64,000 nt of DNA from DATGKG01 sp963851325 (GTDB lineage Bacteria; Desulfobacterota; Binatia; Binatales; Binataceae): the NCBI GenBank assembly GCA_963851325.1, contig CAWKOR010000001.1, forward strand, positions 620,001-684,000. Reading direction: 5' to 3'. The translations under genes and the position numbers were made by a program. This document shows positions 1-9,095 of this stretch, in pieces. Position 1 is the stretch's first letter, and the number at the start of each line of letters is the position of its first letter. A model generated the notes under the pieces. It saw only the letters and a program-made list of their open reading frames with translations. It was not told the DNA's origin and ran no database searches.

Positions 1-1
1 G

Positions 2-988
2 CCGCGGCTGGTGGTAATGAACAAGGCTGCGATGCGCTACGGACTTCCCGAATGGTACTCGCGTAAAATCGCGGAGATGCCCGATGTGGTCGCAGTCAAC
101 CGGATGACCTGGTTCGGCGGCATTTACGATAATCCCAAACATCAATTCTCCTCGGTCGCCATCGACGCCGATTCGGCCCAGGAGATGTGGCCCGATAACC
201 GATTCGATCCGGCCGGCGTCGCCGCCTTTAAGGAATATCGCGATGGCGCGCTGGTGGGCGCCGCCACCATGCATCGTTTCGGCTGGAAGGTCGGCCAGAA
301 CGTCACCCTCAAGAGCCAGATTTACCCCGTCACCCTGACCTTCCGAATCCTCGGCGACTACAGTGGCAGCAGCGACCCGAGCGTCTTCATGTTCCGGCGC
401 GACTACCTCGATGAAGCGCTGCATCAGCCGGCCCCGGTCGACATGATGTGGGTGCGAGGCTCGAGTTCGGCGGTTGCAAGCCGCATCGCGCATCAAATCG
501 ATTCGACCTTTCACAACTCCGGTGCGGAAACCGAGACCGACACCGAGAAGGAATTCCTGGTCACCTTTTTGGTGCGGTTCGATTCGCTCGGATATCTGGT
601 GCAGATCCTCGGGCTATGCGCGGTCTTTGCGATCGCACTGGCGGTGCTCAATGGATGCGCGATGACATTGCGCGAGCGCCGCAACGAAATCGCGGTGATA
701 CGGACCCTGGGGTTTTCCGACTCGCAAGTCATCGTTTCGCTGCTGTGCGAGGCGACCATCGTGTCGCTGGCCGGCGCCATTGCCGGCGTGTCGATCGCGT
801 CGTGGGGCTTGAGCATCGCACGCGGCCGGGTGCCGGCGCTGGGCGCCGCGCTGGACTTCGGACTGCCCTACCCTCTGATGCTCGGCGGGACCGCGATGGC
901 GCTCGCGATCGGGCTGCTTTCGGCGCTGTTGCCGACGTTGCTGGCCTTGCGCGCGCCGGTGAGTCAATCGCTGCGCCAGGTGACATAG
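2..988 (+). CDS. FtsX/MacB-type ABC transporter permease, C-terminal part
   Basis: The reading frame is open to the left edge, so the N-terminus lies outside the window. The visible protein starts inside a MacB-type periplasmic core (PRLVVMNKAAMRYGLP resembles the family's RLVVxN stretch). It then carries three hydrophobic segments at roughly residues 190-215, 240-265 and 285-312, the usual C-terminal FtsX membrane unit. The RERRNEIAVIRTLGFS stretch between the first two helices is the cytoplasmic coupling loop typical of this family. Such permeases work with a MacB/LolD-type ATPase in export of lipoproteins, peptides or macrolides across the inner membrane; the ATPase is presumably upstream. 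The substrate cannot be inferred. A ferredoxin gene follows 87 bases downstream. Confidence 0.85.
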   Translation, partial: PRLVVMNKAAMRYGLPEWYSRKIAEMPDVVAVNRMTWFGGIYDNPKHQFSSVAIDADSAQEMWPDNRFDPAGVAAFKEYRDGALVGAATMHRFGWKVGQNVTLKSQIYPVTLTFRILGDYSGSSDPSVFMFRRDYLDEALHQPAPVDMMWVRGSSSAVASRIAHQIDSTFHNSGAETETDTEKEFLVTFLVRFDSLGYLVQILGLCAVFAIALAVLNGCAMTLRERRNEIAVIRTLGFSDSQVIVSLLCEATIVSLAGAIAGVSIASWGLSIARGRVPALGAALDFGLPYPLMLGGTAMALAIGLLSALLPTLLALRAPVSQSLRQVT

Positions 989-1075
989 CCCTTCCGACAC
1001 GGCTTCCATCCGCACCCGGGGCGCCGCTGGTGGCGGCGTCTTGATCTTCCTGTCTCCACCAGTCTCAATGGAAGC

Positions 1076-1576
1076 ATGCCTGCGATCGACATCATCAAGC
1101 GGCGTCTGAAAGAAGACCGAATCCCCGAAACTCCCGAAGACTTCGGCACCAAGAAAAAGCGTCCGCGCGAGGTCGCCTTCATGGATGTCAACCTGTGCTT
1201 CCCATGCGGCAAGTGCCCGGAGTTCTGCCCGGTCCAGTGCATTGAGTATTTGCAACCCGGCTCGGTGCCGAATCGCGGCGTGCAACCGGTGCAGGACCGC
1301 TTCCAGGAATGCATCGGATGTTACATCTGCGTCGAAGTCTGCGCCCTACTGACTGACTACGATGCCGTCAGGATGTATGACACCAGTCTGGTGGAAGACG
1401 TGCTGGGCGAAAAGGTCGGCGACAAGCCACCTGCGGAGCCGATTCCCGCCAAACCCTACGAGGAGTTTTTCTCCGAGGGTGGGCTTTATCGCCACCTCGG
1501 CAAAGGCTCGCGCATTCGCGACAAGATGAACGCCGAAGAACGCGCCATTTTCAATCGCGAACGGGTGCGCGGGTAG
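1076..1576 (+). CDS. 2[4Fe-4S] ferredoxin-like protein
   Basis: This 166-residue protein has two iron-sulfur motifs. The first is C41-x2-C44-x2-C47-x3-C51-P with an extra C55. The second is C79-x2-C82-x2-C85-x3-C89, followed by A instead of the usual P. The N-terminal 35 residues are basic and the C-terminal 70 residues contain no further cysteines. This is longer than a classical bacterial ferredoxin (about 60-90 residues), so it is probably an electron-transfer subunit or adaptor of an oxidoreductase. The neighbours do not reveal the partner. The ATG start lies 87 bases after the permease stop; co-transcription is possible but not demonstrated. Confidence 0.8.
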   Translation: MPAIDIIKRRLKEDRIPETPEDFGTKKKRPREVAFMDVNLCFPCGKCPEFCPVQCIEYLQPGSVPNRGVQPVQDRFQECIGCYICVEVCALLTDYDAVRMYDTSLVEDVLGEKVGDKPPAEPIPAKPYEEFFSEGGLYRHLGKGSRIRDKMNAEERAIFNRERVRG

Positions 1577-1691
1577 CCCTCCCCCTTGGCCCCCTCCCCC
1601 TACTGAGAAGGGGGAAAAGAAAACATATTGTGTAGCTCCCCGTTTCGGTTCGGTTCCCCTGTCCTGAAGGGAGGGGTTAGCGGTGATGAGG

Positions 1692-2486
1692 TCACTTCAT
1701 CTGATGCTCGGCGCGCGTCCACGGATTCGATGAGTTGCCGTCGATTAGCAATGTCGCGCCGGTGGTGAAACTCGATGCGGGACCCGCGAAGTACAGCGCC
1801 GCGCCGACGCATTCTTCCGGCTCGCCGCCGCGCTCCAGCGAGAAATCCCTTTTGGCGCGCGCGCGGAACTCATCGTTGAACCATCCCTTGCTGATGTCGG
1901 TGCGGAACGGTCCCGGAATGATGCAGTTCACCCGGACCTTCGGGCCATACTCCTGCGCCTGCGCGACCGTAAGCGCGTTGACGCCCGCCTTCGCCGCCGA
2001 ATACGGCGCCGTATGCGCTCCCGGCCGAATCGAGCCGGTGGACGATACGTTGATGACCGCGCCGCCCTCGCCCGCCGCCATCCGCGTGCCGAACAGCGCG
2101 GTGAGCCGAAACGGTCCCTTGAGGTTGACGGCGATCACCTTGTCGAAGAGATCTTCGCTGGTTTCCAGCAGCGACGGCGCCAGCGGCGACAGCCCGGCGT
2201 TGTTGATCAGCACGTCGCAGCGGCCCCACTTGGCATAGACTTCTTCGTACAGGCGATTGCAATCCTCCCATTTACCGACATGGACGGTATGCGCGGAACC
2301 GTCACTGCCGAGCTTGCGGATCTCCTTGACGGTGTCTTCGCAGGATTCAATTTTGCGGCTGGCGACCGCGACCTTCGCGCCGCACTCGGCGAAGGCCAGC
2401 GACATCGCATGCCCGATGCCACGGCTGCCGCCGGTTATCGTCACCACTTTGCCGCTGAAGTCATAGAATTTGGAAATCGTACTCAA
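1692..2486 (-). CDS. SDR-family NAD(P)-dependent oxidoreductase
   Basis: This is a classical short-chain dehydrogenase of 264 residues. The nucleotide-binding motif TGGSRGIG lies at about residues 18-25, the structural NAG motif at 96-98, a catalytic-region serine near 148-149, and the Y162-x3-K166 pair in YSAAKAG. The C-terminal GATLLIDGN stretch is the usual end of these enzymes. It reduces or oxidises a carbonyl or alcohol in the cytoplasm; the substrate is unknown. It lies downstream of, and on the same strand as, the TPP enzyme, FAH-family and HpaB-like genes, but a 217-base gap with palindromic repeats separates it from them. Membership of the same pathway is therefore only a suggestion. 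Confidence 0.9.
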   Translation of the reverse strand: MSTISKFYDFSGKVVTITGGSRGIGHAMSLAFAECGAKVAVASRKIESCEDTVKEIRKLGSDGSAHTVHVGKWEDCNRLYEEVYAKWGRCDVLINNAGLSPLAPSLLETSEDLFDKVIAVNLKGPFRLTALFGTRMAAGEGGAVINVSSTGSIRPGAHTAPYSAAKAGVNALTVAQAQEYGPKVRVNCIIPGPFRTDISKGWFNDEFRARAKRDFSLERGGEPEECVGAALYFAGPASSFTTGATLLIDGNSSNPWTRAEHQMK

Positions 2487-2600
2487 TGCTGTTCACCTCA
2501 GGTTCGATCCCATCGATGTAACGCAAGCTGGGCCTCGCGCGCTAGAGCCGCGATCCATAACGAACCTCGCAAGCGCCGTGCATCCGGCTTTCCCTTCATG

Positions 2601-2700
2601 ATAGCGGCGCTTCGCGAAGCGCCCGCTACGAAATCTCGATCGCGGAGGATCTTCCTCGAATGCTCAATCGCTAAAGGTCGTTCGCGCACGACTCCTACGA
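2601..2700. repeat. TTCGCGAA-centred palindromic repeat pair
   Basis: Two palindrome-like units lie between the SDR and TPP genes. The first (about 2601-2629) is nearly perfect around GGCGCTTCGCGAAGCGCC. The second (about 2675-2699, GGTCGTTCGCGCACGACTCC) is in the opposite orientation and degenerate. Both share the TTCGCG core and flanking TAG/CTA bases with the repeat units at 25.9, 28.2, 53.4 and 61.9 kb. No gene was found in this gap. Confidence 0.6.
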
Positions 2701-2703
2701 GGA

Positions 2704-4260
2704 TCAGGAACGTCGAGCTACAGCATCGCCTCTATGAAGTTCGGACCCGGCTTCCTTCAGCGCGCGATCGAGTTGCTTCACCAGATCGTCGGCGGTCTCG
2801 ACCCGCACGCCCGGGACGCCGAAACCCTTCGCCAGCGTGGCCCATCCGATTTCCGGCGGCGCCAGCATGGTGAGGCTCTTGGCCTTGCGGCCCGGCTCGA
2901 CGTTGCCGGCGCGCGCCGCTTCCATCTGCAAGATTCGATACGCGCGGTTGTTGCACAGCACGGTCGTGATGTTGAGCGACTCGCGCGCCATCGTCCACAG
3001 CGCCTGCACCGTATACATCCCGCTGCCATCCGCCTGAAACGCGATCACGCGACGATCGGGGCATGCCACCGCAGCGCCGGTCGCGCACGGAAGGCCCTGC
3101 CCGATCGCGCCTCCTGTCAGTGCGAGAGCCGAATGAGGCAGTGCGCCGGCAGCCATCCCACCGTAGGGTCCGCCCGAAGTTGCGCTCTCATCCATGATGA
3201 TCGCGCCTTCGGGCTGCAGCGCGACGAGGGCCGCACCGAGACTTGCGAGGTCGAGCTTGCCGGTCGGAGTGGCGGGACGTTTCGCCTCTGGAATCGGCAC
3301 GGACTTCGGTGCGCCCAATGCGTCCGCGAGAGCCTCGAGCGCGCCGGCGACGTCTTCCTCAACGCGCGCAAGGGTTTCCTCCGTACAGCCTTCGGGAATG
3401 AGGCTGCTCGGCAATCCTGAGTATCCGAAAAACGCCACCGGCGATTTCGCGCCGGCAAGGATCAGCGTCTGCGTTCCCTTCAGCGCGTCGAGCGCCTGCT
3501 CGGGAAAGTACGGCAGCCGCAGCGGCGCTGGAATTCCCGCGCCGCGCTCGATGCGAGCGGTGAAGGTTTCAGTCATTAGTTTGCATCCCGAGGCCGCGGC
3601 GACGCGCGCCGCCGACTTGAGGCCGGCGAGACTCAGCGCATGACCGCCGAGCAGAATCGTCGTCGGCTGCTTCGCGCGGAGCACGTTCGCGATGCTGTCG
3701 ATGGTGTGGCCCGCAACTTCCGCGCGAGGCGCCACCTGGCGCGGCTTCGCCGCTTCGCCGGCCGGATCCCATTGGCAATCGCTCGGCACGATCAGCGTAG
3801 TGACTTTGCCCGGCGGCGTTAGCGATGCGGCGATAGCATCAGCCATGTCGCCGGCGAGAGCGCCCGCGGATTTCGTCTCGCGCACCCATCCGGACATCGG
3901 CGAGGCGAGCGAAACGATGTCGCTGGCCAGCGGCGCATCGGCCGCGCGATGCCACGTGGCGTGATCGCCGATCACATTGACGATGGGAGAATTCGCGCGT
4001 CGCGCGTTGTGCAGATTCGCCAGGCCATTGGCGAGGCCGGGGCCCAGGTGTAGCAGCGTCATCGCTGGTTTGCCGCTCATCCGCGCATACCCGTCAGCGG
4101 CTCCGGTGCATACGCCTTCGAACAGCGCCAGCACCGCACGCATTCCTTCGACGGAATCGAGCGCGGCGACCAGCGGCATCTCGGTGGTGCCGGGATTCGC
4201 GAAGCATACATCCAGGCCCGCGCCGACCGCGGAACGAATCAGGCTTTCGGCGCCGTTCAT
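2704..4260 (-). CDS. Thiamine-pyrophosphate enzyme of the acetolactate synthase/benzoylformate decarboxylase family
   Basis: The 518-residue protein has the three-domain layout of ALS/BFD-type TPP enzymes. The catalytic glutamate is in ALFEGVCTGAADGYARM (about E49). The diphosphate-binding region is ADGSGMYTVQALW followed by CNNRAY near residues 418-445, close to the GDGS(x24-28)NN motif but with A in place of the first G. I chose the ATG at 4260 because it overlaps the upstream FAH stop as ATGA; a longer TTG start at 4281 is less likely. These enzymes decarboxylate or ligate 2-oxo acids in the cytosol. Coupling to FAH and HpaB-like genes suggests a 2-oxo acid intermediate in breakdown of a ring compound. 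The exact reaction cannot be assigned. Confidence 0.87.
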   Translation of the reverse strand: MNGAESLIRSAVGAGLDVCFANPGTTEMPLVAALDSVEGMRAVLALFEGVCTGAADGYARMSGKPAMTLLHLGPGLANGLANLHNARRANSPIVNVIGDHATWHRAADAPLASDIVSLASPMSGWVRETKSAGALAGDMADAIAASLTPPGKVTTLIVPSDCQWDPAGEAAKPRQVAPRAEVAGHTIDSIANVLRAKQPTTILLGGHALSLAGLKSAARVAAASGCKLMTETFTARIERGAGIPAPLRLPYFPEQALDALKGTQTLILAGAKSPVAFFGYSGLPSSLIPEGCTEETLARVEEDVAGALEALADALGAPKSVPIPEAKRPATPTGKLDLASLGAALVALQPEGAIIMDESATSGGPYGGMAAGALPHSALALTGGAIGQGLPCATGAAVACPDRRVIAFQADGSGMYTVQALWTMARESLNITTVLCNNRAYRILQMEAARAGNVEPGRKAKSLTMLAPPEIGWATLAKGFGVPGVRVETADDLVKQLDRALKEAGSELHRGDAVARRS

Positions 4261-5108
4261 CGCGCCTCGCTCCGGGTCCAATCCGATCCGAGCGCGACAC
4301 GGCGGACTGCATCGGTATCGGTACCCTGATGGCCAACCTTATGCGCCGGAGCGGGCGCCTCGACCACGCGATTAGACAAGCGCCCGAGGCCGGTAACCTC
4401 GACTTCGACCAAGTCGCCGAGATTCATCGGGCGCGAATTCTTCGGCGTGCCCGACAAGATGATGTCGCCAGGAAGTAGAGTTATGTAGCGCGAAAGATCC
4501 GCAACGATGTAGTCGATGGGAAAGAGCATTTCGGAGATCGCGCCTTCCTGCACCACCTTGCCGTTGATGTAGGTGCGCAGCGTCGCCTTGCGGATATCTA
4601 CTCCGCTCACAATGCCGGGACCGATCGGGCAAAAGCCGTCGTGTCCTTTCACCCGCAGCATCGAACCCGCGTCGGTTTCGCGATAGTCCTGGCATCCCAC
4701 GTCGTTGGCGGGAGCGAAGCCCGCGACGTAGTCCCACGCTTCCTCGCGGCTGACGTTACGCGTCGGCTTGCCCATGATCACGCCGACCTCACCCTCGTAG
4801 TTGAGGTACTTCGCACCCGCCGGCCGGCACAGACTGCCGCGATGCGAGTTGAGCGCGGTGCACGGCTTCTGGAAGTAGGTCGGAGTGTCGAGCATCGGCG
4901 CTTTGAACTCGATGCGTCGCGAATCGTAGTTGAGATGGATGCACAAAATCTTGCTCGGATCGCACGGCGGAAGATAAGTCGCCTCCGCATCGGCGATCGA
5001 TCGGCCGTCGCCGAAAACCAGGCGCTCGCCATCGGGCCGCACCCACTTGGGTTGACCTTCATGCAGGATGCGCCGCCATTCTTCTCTGGGTCCGTCGAGG
5101 ACGCTCAT
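4257..5108 (-). CDS. Fumarylacetoacetate hydrolase (FAH) family protein
   Basis: This 283-residue protein has an N-terminal linker and a C-terminal FAH domain. The divalent-metal ligands are visible as E105-G-E107 in YEGEVGVIMGK and D136 in FAPANDVGCQDY; later SGTPKNSRPMNLGD matches the GTP..... loop of the family. FAH-family enzymes hydrolyse or decarboxylate diketo acids, or isomerise hydroxymuconates, in aromatic catabolism. The gene is 65 bases downstream of the HpaB-like gene and overlaps the TPP enzyme start by four bases, so these three genes look like one operon. A 5-carboxymethyl-2-hydroxymuconate isomerase/decarboxylase-like role fits the neighbours but is inference. Confidence 0.88.
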   Translation of the reverse strand: MSVLDGPREEWRRILHEGQPKWVRPDGERLVFGDGRSIADAEATYLPPCDPSKILCIHLNYDSRRIEFKAPMLDTPTYFQKPCTALNSHRGSLCRPAGAKYLNYEGEVGVIMGKPTRNVSREEAWDYVAGFAPANDVGCQDYRETDAGSMLRVKGHDGFCPIGPGIVSGVDIRKATLRTYINGKVVQEGAISEMLFPIDYIVADLSRYITLLPGDIILSGTPKNSRPMNLGDLVEVEVTGLGRLSNRVVEAPAPAHKVGHQGTDTDAVRRVALGSDWTRSEAR

Positions 5109-5173
5109 GATTTCCTCCGCTGCGTAATTCTCGATTAGTCAGTCTTTCGGCGAATAGTCAAACTCCGGATGGT

Positions 5174-6679
5174 TTATCGCGGAGCTTCCAGCGCCAGGCC
5201 GATCTTGCGCCGCTTCTCGTCGGCTTCGGCTGCCGTTCGGTTGTGCTCCCCGCCAAGGATGCCGTCGACCAGACGTTGCGCGCGATCCTTGAGCGCCAGC
5301 GTGTGCGCAAGCTGGTAGTTGCGCGCGCCCGACGCGAGGTAGAAGCGCTCGTACAGCTCGTTGCGGCTCGCCAGCGCGGTGCCGACGAAATCCCAGGCGA
5401 GGCGAAACACGCGAGCACGTTCCTCGGCCTCGACGCCTTTGGCCCCGCGCAAAAACTGATCGATGAGCGGACGCAGCGTGCGATCGTCGAGCTGCGCCCG
5501 GGTCGGTGCGGCCAGCAGGTTATGCGAACCTATCAGCGTGATGATCTCGCCGACGCGCGGAAACCAGGTCGGCAGAATCGCGCGCAGCGATGCCAACGGC
5601 GCGCCATTGGGAAACCATACGCCATTGCCCCACTCGAAAGCCTGATCCTCCGAAGCCCTGACCGCGGCCCGCGTCAACTCCGCGTATGTGGAAATCTCGC
5701 CCAGCATTTGCTTGGTGGCGGGCGAAACGTCATTTATGATCTCCGCCATTCGCATCGCGAGGCCGTAAGCGAACTCGAGCTTGGTCTGCGCCCGAATCAT
5801 GGTCTGCTGCATGATGTTGGGGTACCAGCCGGTCGTCATCACGGTGTTGTAGGCGTCCCGATTCGCATCGATGAAGACGCGATCGCGCGGTACCTCGACG
5901 TCGTCGAAAATCACGAACGCATCCTGTTCGTCGAAGCGGCTGGAGAGCGGATGATCGAACAGGTTGGTTTTGGTCGAGCAACTGTCGCGGCAAATGAACT
6001 TCAGCCCCGGCGTGCTCATCGAGATATTGAACGATACCCCATAGGCATCGGCGCCTTCTGGAAGCGGCATCGCGGGATAGACCGCGATCTCATCGGCAAA
6101 CGGCGCCAGGGTCGCGAGGATGCGCGCGCCTCGCACGATGATGCCGTGGTCGGTGTCGGCGACCTTGTGCAGCGCAACGTCGTTGCCCGGCATCGGCGCG
6201 TCGCCCTGCGCCTTGTCGATGGTCGGCTGCACAATCGTGTGGGTGAGCGAGATGTCCCTGCGCGCCAGCAACTTCTGATAGGCAACCAGATTCGCGGCGC
6301 CGCGTTCGTTGTGGTTAGCCGCCCACTCGTCGGCGCGACCGGCGAATCCTGCATAGGTGACGTTCATGTAGTCGGGGGTGCGGCCCATCAGGCCCACGGT
6401 GAACTCGGAGATGCGCTGAAGGCATCGATGCCGTTTCTCCAGGTCCTCGCGGGAGCGCGGTATCATGTGACTGATGTTGATCGACTCGCCGGTTTCGGGA
6501 TCGGGCATCAGGCAGTCCTCGCGCGCCTGATGCTGTAGATCGAAAACCTGCGCGAGGGTTTGCGCCGCTCCTGCGAAGGCCGGATGAGACGCGACATCGC
6601 TCACCTTGTCATCGCCGACCCAGATCTCGCGAGGCGTTTTCAGTCCGGCGAGAAATTCCTTTCCGGTTCGTGCACTCAT
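5174..6679 (-). CDS. HpaB-like flavin-dependent aromatic monooxygenase, oxygenase component
   Basis: The 501-residue protein resembles 4-hydroxyphenylacetate 3-monooxygenase HpaB and related acyl-CoA-dehydrogenase-fold hydroxylases over its full length. It has the N-terminal TGKEFLAGLKTPREIW stretch, central HTIVQPTIDKAQ and IIVRGARILATLAPFADE, and IFDDVEVPRDRVF. HpaB uses reduced flavin delivered by a separate reductase (HpaC) to hydroxylate phenols ortho to the hydroxyl group. No reductase gene is visible in this window. ATG 6679 is preferred over an upstream in-frame start at 6715 because AAGGA sits just upstream of it. It is the first gene of the HpaB-FAH-TPP block and lies divergent to an amidase. 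Confidence 0.87.
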   Translation of the reverse strand: MSARTGKEFLAGLKTPREIWVGDDKVSDVASHPAFAGAAQTLAQVFDLQHQAREDCLMPDPETGESINISHMIPRSREDLEKRHRCLQRISEFTVGLMGRTPDYMNVTYAGFAGRADEWAANHNERGAANLVAYQKLLARRDISLTHTIVQPTIDKAQGDAPMPGNDVALHKVADTDHGIIVRGARILATLAPFADEIAVYPAMPLPEGADAYGVSFNISMSTPGLKFICRDSCSTKTNLFDHPLSSRFDEQDAFVIFDDVEVPRDRVFIDANRDAYNTVMTTGWYPNIMQQTMIRAQTKLEFAYGLAMRMAEIINDVSPATKQMLGEISTYAELTRAAVRASEDQAFEWGNGVWFPNGAPLASLRAILPTWFPRVGEIITLIGSHNLLAAPTRAQLDDRTLRPLIDQFLRGAKGVEAEERARVFRLAWDFVGTALASRNELYERFYLASGARNYQLAHTLALKDRAQRLVDGILGGEHNRTAAEADEKRRKIGLALEAPR

Positions 6680-6918
6680 GGCTATATCCTTTTGCCCGCG
6701 AAGAGGACCCCGCAACCCGGGCCAACTGCCTCAAAACTGACTATGGTCAAATACAACGAACCCGGTCATCCTCGCCAGCGAATTGACGAGAGAAAATCAC
6801 CGCCGGCAGTTTTAGGGTGGGCCTGCCACCTCGATAAGGAAAGCCGCGCCGCATTCCATTCTTGACTTCCGCTGCATAAGAGATAGGAGAAGCACAAGAA
6901 CCCGAGAGGAGAGCCGAC

Positions 6919-8358
6919 GTGTCTGAGCTCGCGTACACCAGTGCCATCGCGATCGCCAAAAAAATTCGCCAGCGAAAGATCTCCAGCAAAGAAGCGCTGG
7001 ACTACTTCCTGGCCCGGGTCGCGGAGCTCGATAAGCCTATCAACAGCGTCGTGACTATCGACGCCGAACGCGCACGCCGCGAGGCCGATGCTGCCGACGC
7101 CGCCCTTGCTCGAGGCGAACTCCGCGGACCTTTGCACGGCGTTCCGATGACCATCAAGGACTCCTTTCAGACTGCGGGAATGCGCACCACCTCGGGCGCG
7201 CCCGAGCTGTCGGGTTTTGTCCCTGAAGAGGACGCGTGGCCGGTCGCGCGCCTGCGCGATGCCGGAGCCATCATCTTCGGCAAGACCAACCTACCTATCT
7301 ACGCCGGCGATCTGCAGAGCTACAATGAAGTCTTCGGTACGACCAACAATCCCCACGATCTGTCGCGCACTCCGGGCGGTTCGTCCGGTGGCTCGGCCGC
7401 AGCGCTGGCGTGCGGTTTTACTCCGCTGGAGCTAGGTAGCGATATCGGCGGATCAATCCGTCTGCCATCGCATATGTCAGGTATCGTCGGCCACAAGCCC
7501 AGCTATGGAGTGGTACCTGCGCATGGCCAGATTCCCGGCCCTCCGGGAACCTTGACCATGGCCGATCTTGCGGTCGCCGGGCCGATGGCGCGCACGGTGG
7601 ACGATCTGAAACTCGGCCTCGACATCCTGGCCGGTCCCAATCGTTGGGAACATCCGGCGTGGCGATTGAAATTGCCCCCGCCACGTTCTCGTACACTTAG
7701 CGGATACCGGGTCGCTACCTGGCTTGATGACCCAGCGTGTCGAGTAGAACCGGAGGTCCGCGAGCTTCTGGAAAAAGCAGCCCATAGCCTCGCGGAGGCA
7801 GGCGCGCGAGTTGATCACGAAGCTCGCCCGGCCTTCAGCCTCGAAAAGGTGGTGGATACCTTCTTCGCTCTTTTGCAGGCCGCACTCGCAGGTGGAGTCA
7901 GCAGGGAACGCCTGGAAAGCTATGCTGCTACCACTGGCGACACCTCGGCGGCGCGCACTCGGAGGCTTTTGGCGATGCGACATCGCGAGTGGCTGACTTA
8001 CAACGAGCGACGACTGCAGATGCGCAAACGATGGGAAGAGTTCTTCGCTAACTGGGACGCCATCCTGCTACCGGTTATGCCATGCCCCGCCATTGCGCAT
8101 GATCACTCTGAGCCTATGGCTAACCGAATCACGCGGATCGGCGGCGAGGAGCGATCCTATTGGGATCTCACCTCCTGGATGGCTCCCGCCGGAGCGTGCT
8201 ACTTACCGGCAACCGTAATTCCGGTTGGTACTTTGGGCAACGGGCTGCCGGTCGGCATTCAGATCGTAGGACCGTACCTGCACGATAGGACCACCCTTGA
8301 TCTCGCTAAACACCTTCAAGCTCTGGTGGGAGGTTGCCCGCGACCGCCGAGCTTTTGA
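6919..8358 (+). CDS. Amidase (amidase signature family)
   Basis: This 479-residue enzyme has the full amidase-signature triad. K80 is in VPMTIKDS, the cis-serine S155 is in TPGGSSGGSAAAL, and the nucleophile S179 is in SDIGGSIRLPS. The GTG start follows an AGAGGAGAG Shine-Dalgarno stretch. Amidase-signature enzymes hydrolyse carboxylic amides to acid and ammonia, and some act on carbamates or amino-acid amides. GatA is a paralogue, but no gatB or gatC is present and the sequence between the motifs is unlike GatA. The gene is divergent from the HpaB-like gene with about 240 bases between starts, so an amide could feed the aromatic block; this is speculative. Confidence 0.9.
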   Translation: MSELAYTSAIAIAKKIRQRKISSKEALDYFLARVAELDKPINSVVTIDAERARREADAADAALARGELRGPLHGVPMTIKDSFQTAGMRTTSGAPELSGFVPEEDAWPVARLRDAGAIIFGKTNLPIYAGDLQSYNEVFGTTNNPHDLSRTPGGSSGGSAAALACGFTPLELGSDIGGSIRLPSHMSGIVGHKPSYGVVPAHGQIPGPPGTLTMADLAVAGPMARTVDDLKLGLDILAGPNRWEHPAWRLKLPPPRSRTLSGYRVATWLDDPACRVEPEVRELLEKAAHSLAEAGARVDHEARPAFSLEKVVDTFFALLQAALAGGVSRERLESYAATTGDTSAARTRRLLAMRHREWLTYNERRLQMRKRWEEFFANWDAILLPVMPCPAIAHDHSEPMANRITRIGGEERSYWDLTSWMAPAGACYLPATVIPVGTLGNGLPVGIQIVGPYLHDRTTLDLAKHLQALVGGCPRPPSF

Positions 8359-8514
8359 CCGTAGCTGGCCAAGAGCATCAACCTCCAGGCTTTGACAACA
8401 ACCGGAATCGGCGCGCCACGTTAGGACTCATACTTTAGTGCCTGCTTTCGCTGCGGTTTAGAGAGAGCTATAGTCGCTTACCAGAAAATCGAGCTACTAC
8501 CTAAGGAGGCGATA

Positions 8515-8847
8515 TTGGATCTAAACACCATTCTGACTGAGCTGAAAGCGGAACGAGACCGGATAGGCCGAGCCATTGCGGTCCTGGTGGACGAAGCTAA
8601 AGTGGCAGTCGGCGTTACGACTCGAAAGCTTGGCCGCCCAACTCGTCGCGGCAAAGGTCTCACCGCCGCCGGTCGACGGCGCTTGTCGGAAGCGATGAAG
8701 CGACGCTGGGCGGAGCGACGAGTAAAGCCTTCAGGCTCGAAGGCTGCCGCGCCCAAACGACGCGGAGGCATCACGCCCGCAGGCAGGAAGAAGCTGTCTG
8801 AAGCGATGAAGAAGCGTTGGGCGGAAAAGAAGAAAAAGGCTTCATGA
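8515..8847 (+). CDS. Small basic protein with two AGRxxLSEAMKxRWAE repeats
   Basis: This 110-residue lysine- and arginine-rich protein starts with TTG seven bases after a strong TAAGGAGG site. Residues 1-35 form an acidic-basic helix (LKAERDRIGRAIAVL). A short GRPTRRG AT-hook-like motif follows. Then come two near-identical copies of a roughly 25-residue unit, AAGRRRLSEAMKRRWAERR and PAGRKKLSEAMKKRWAEKK. The composition suggests a nucleic-acid-binding, histone-like protein. Similar short repeated proteins occur in soil bacteria, but I know no established function. It stands alone, with gene debris downstream. Confidence 0.7.
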   Translation: MDLNTILTELKAERDRIGRAIAVLVDEAKVAVGVTTRKLGRPTRRGKGLTAAGRRRLSEAMKRRWAERRVKPSGSKAAAPKRRGGITPAGRKKLSEAMKKRWAEKKKKAS

Positions 8848-9095
8848 GCTTTCGACGATCCGTCTAGTCTTCGACAATTGTTGGAGCGTTCCAAGGCTCA
8901 AGCAACCTCCAACCGTCCGCATGCGCTCCGATGGGCGTGGAAGCTGGTAGGCACACGATTGATGAACTGCATGCCGCTAGCTCCACGCTCAGTCACCTGA
9001 ATCGCGATTTTGTGCAACTCCAAGTCGCGACGACGATACCGTGATCGCGGTCCTCAATCGGCTCAATTGTTTCTTCAGCAATGCCGACAACCACC

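Noticed and set aside
1585..1620. Intrinsic terminator after the ferredoxin gene
   Set aside because: TCCCCCT/AGGGGGA can form a hairpin, but it is followed by AAAAG on the plus strand and by no T-run on the minus strand.
5243..6538. A 431-codon open frame antisense to the HpaB-like gene
   Set aside because: It is antisense to a clear family member, has no domain motif and is rich in R, A and H, so it is a shadow frame.
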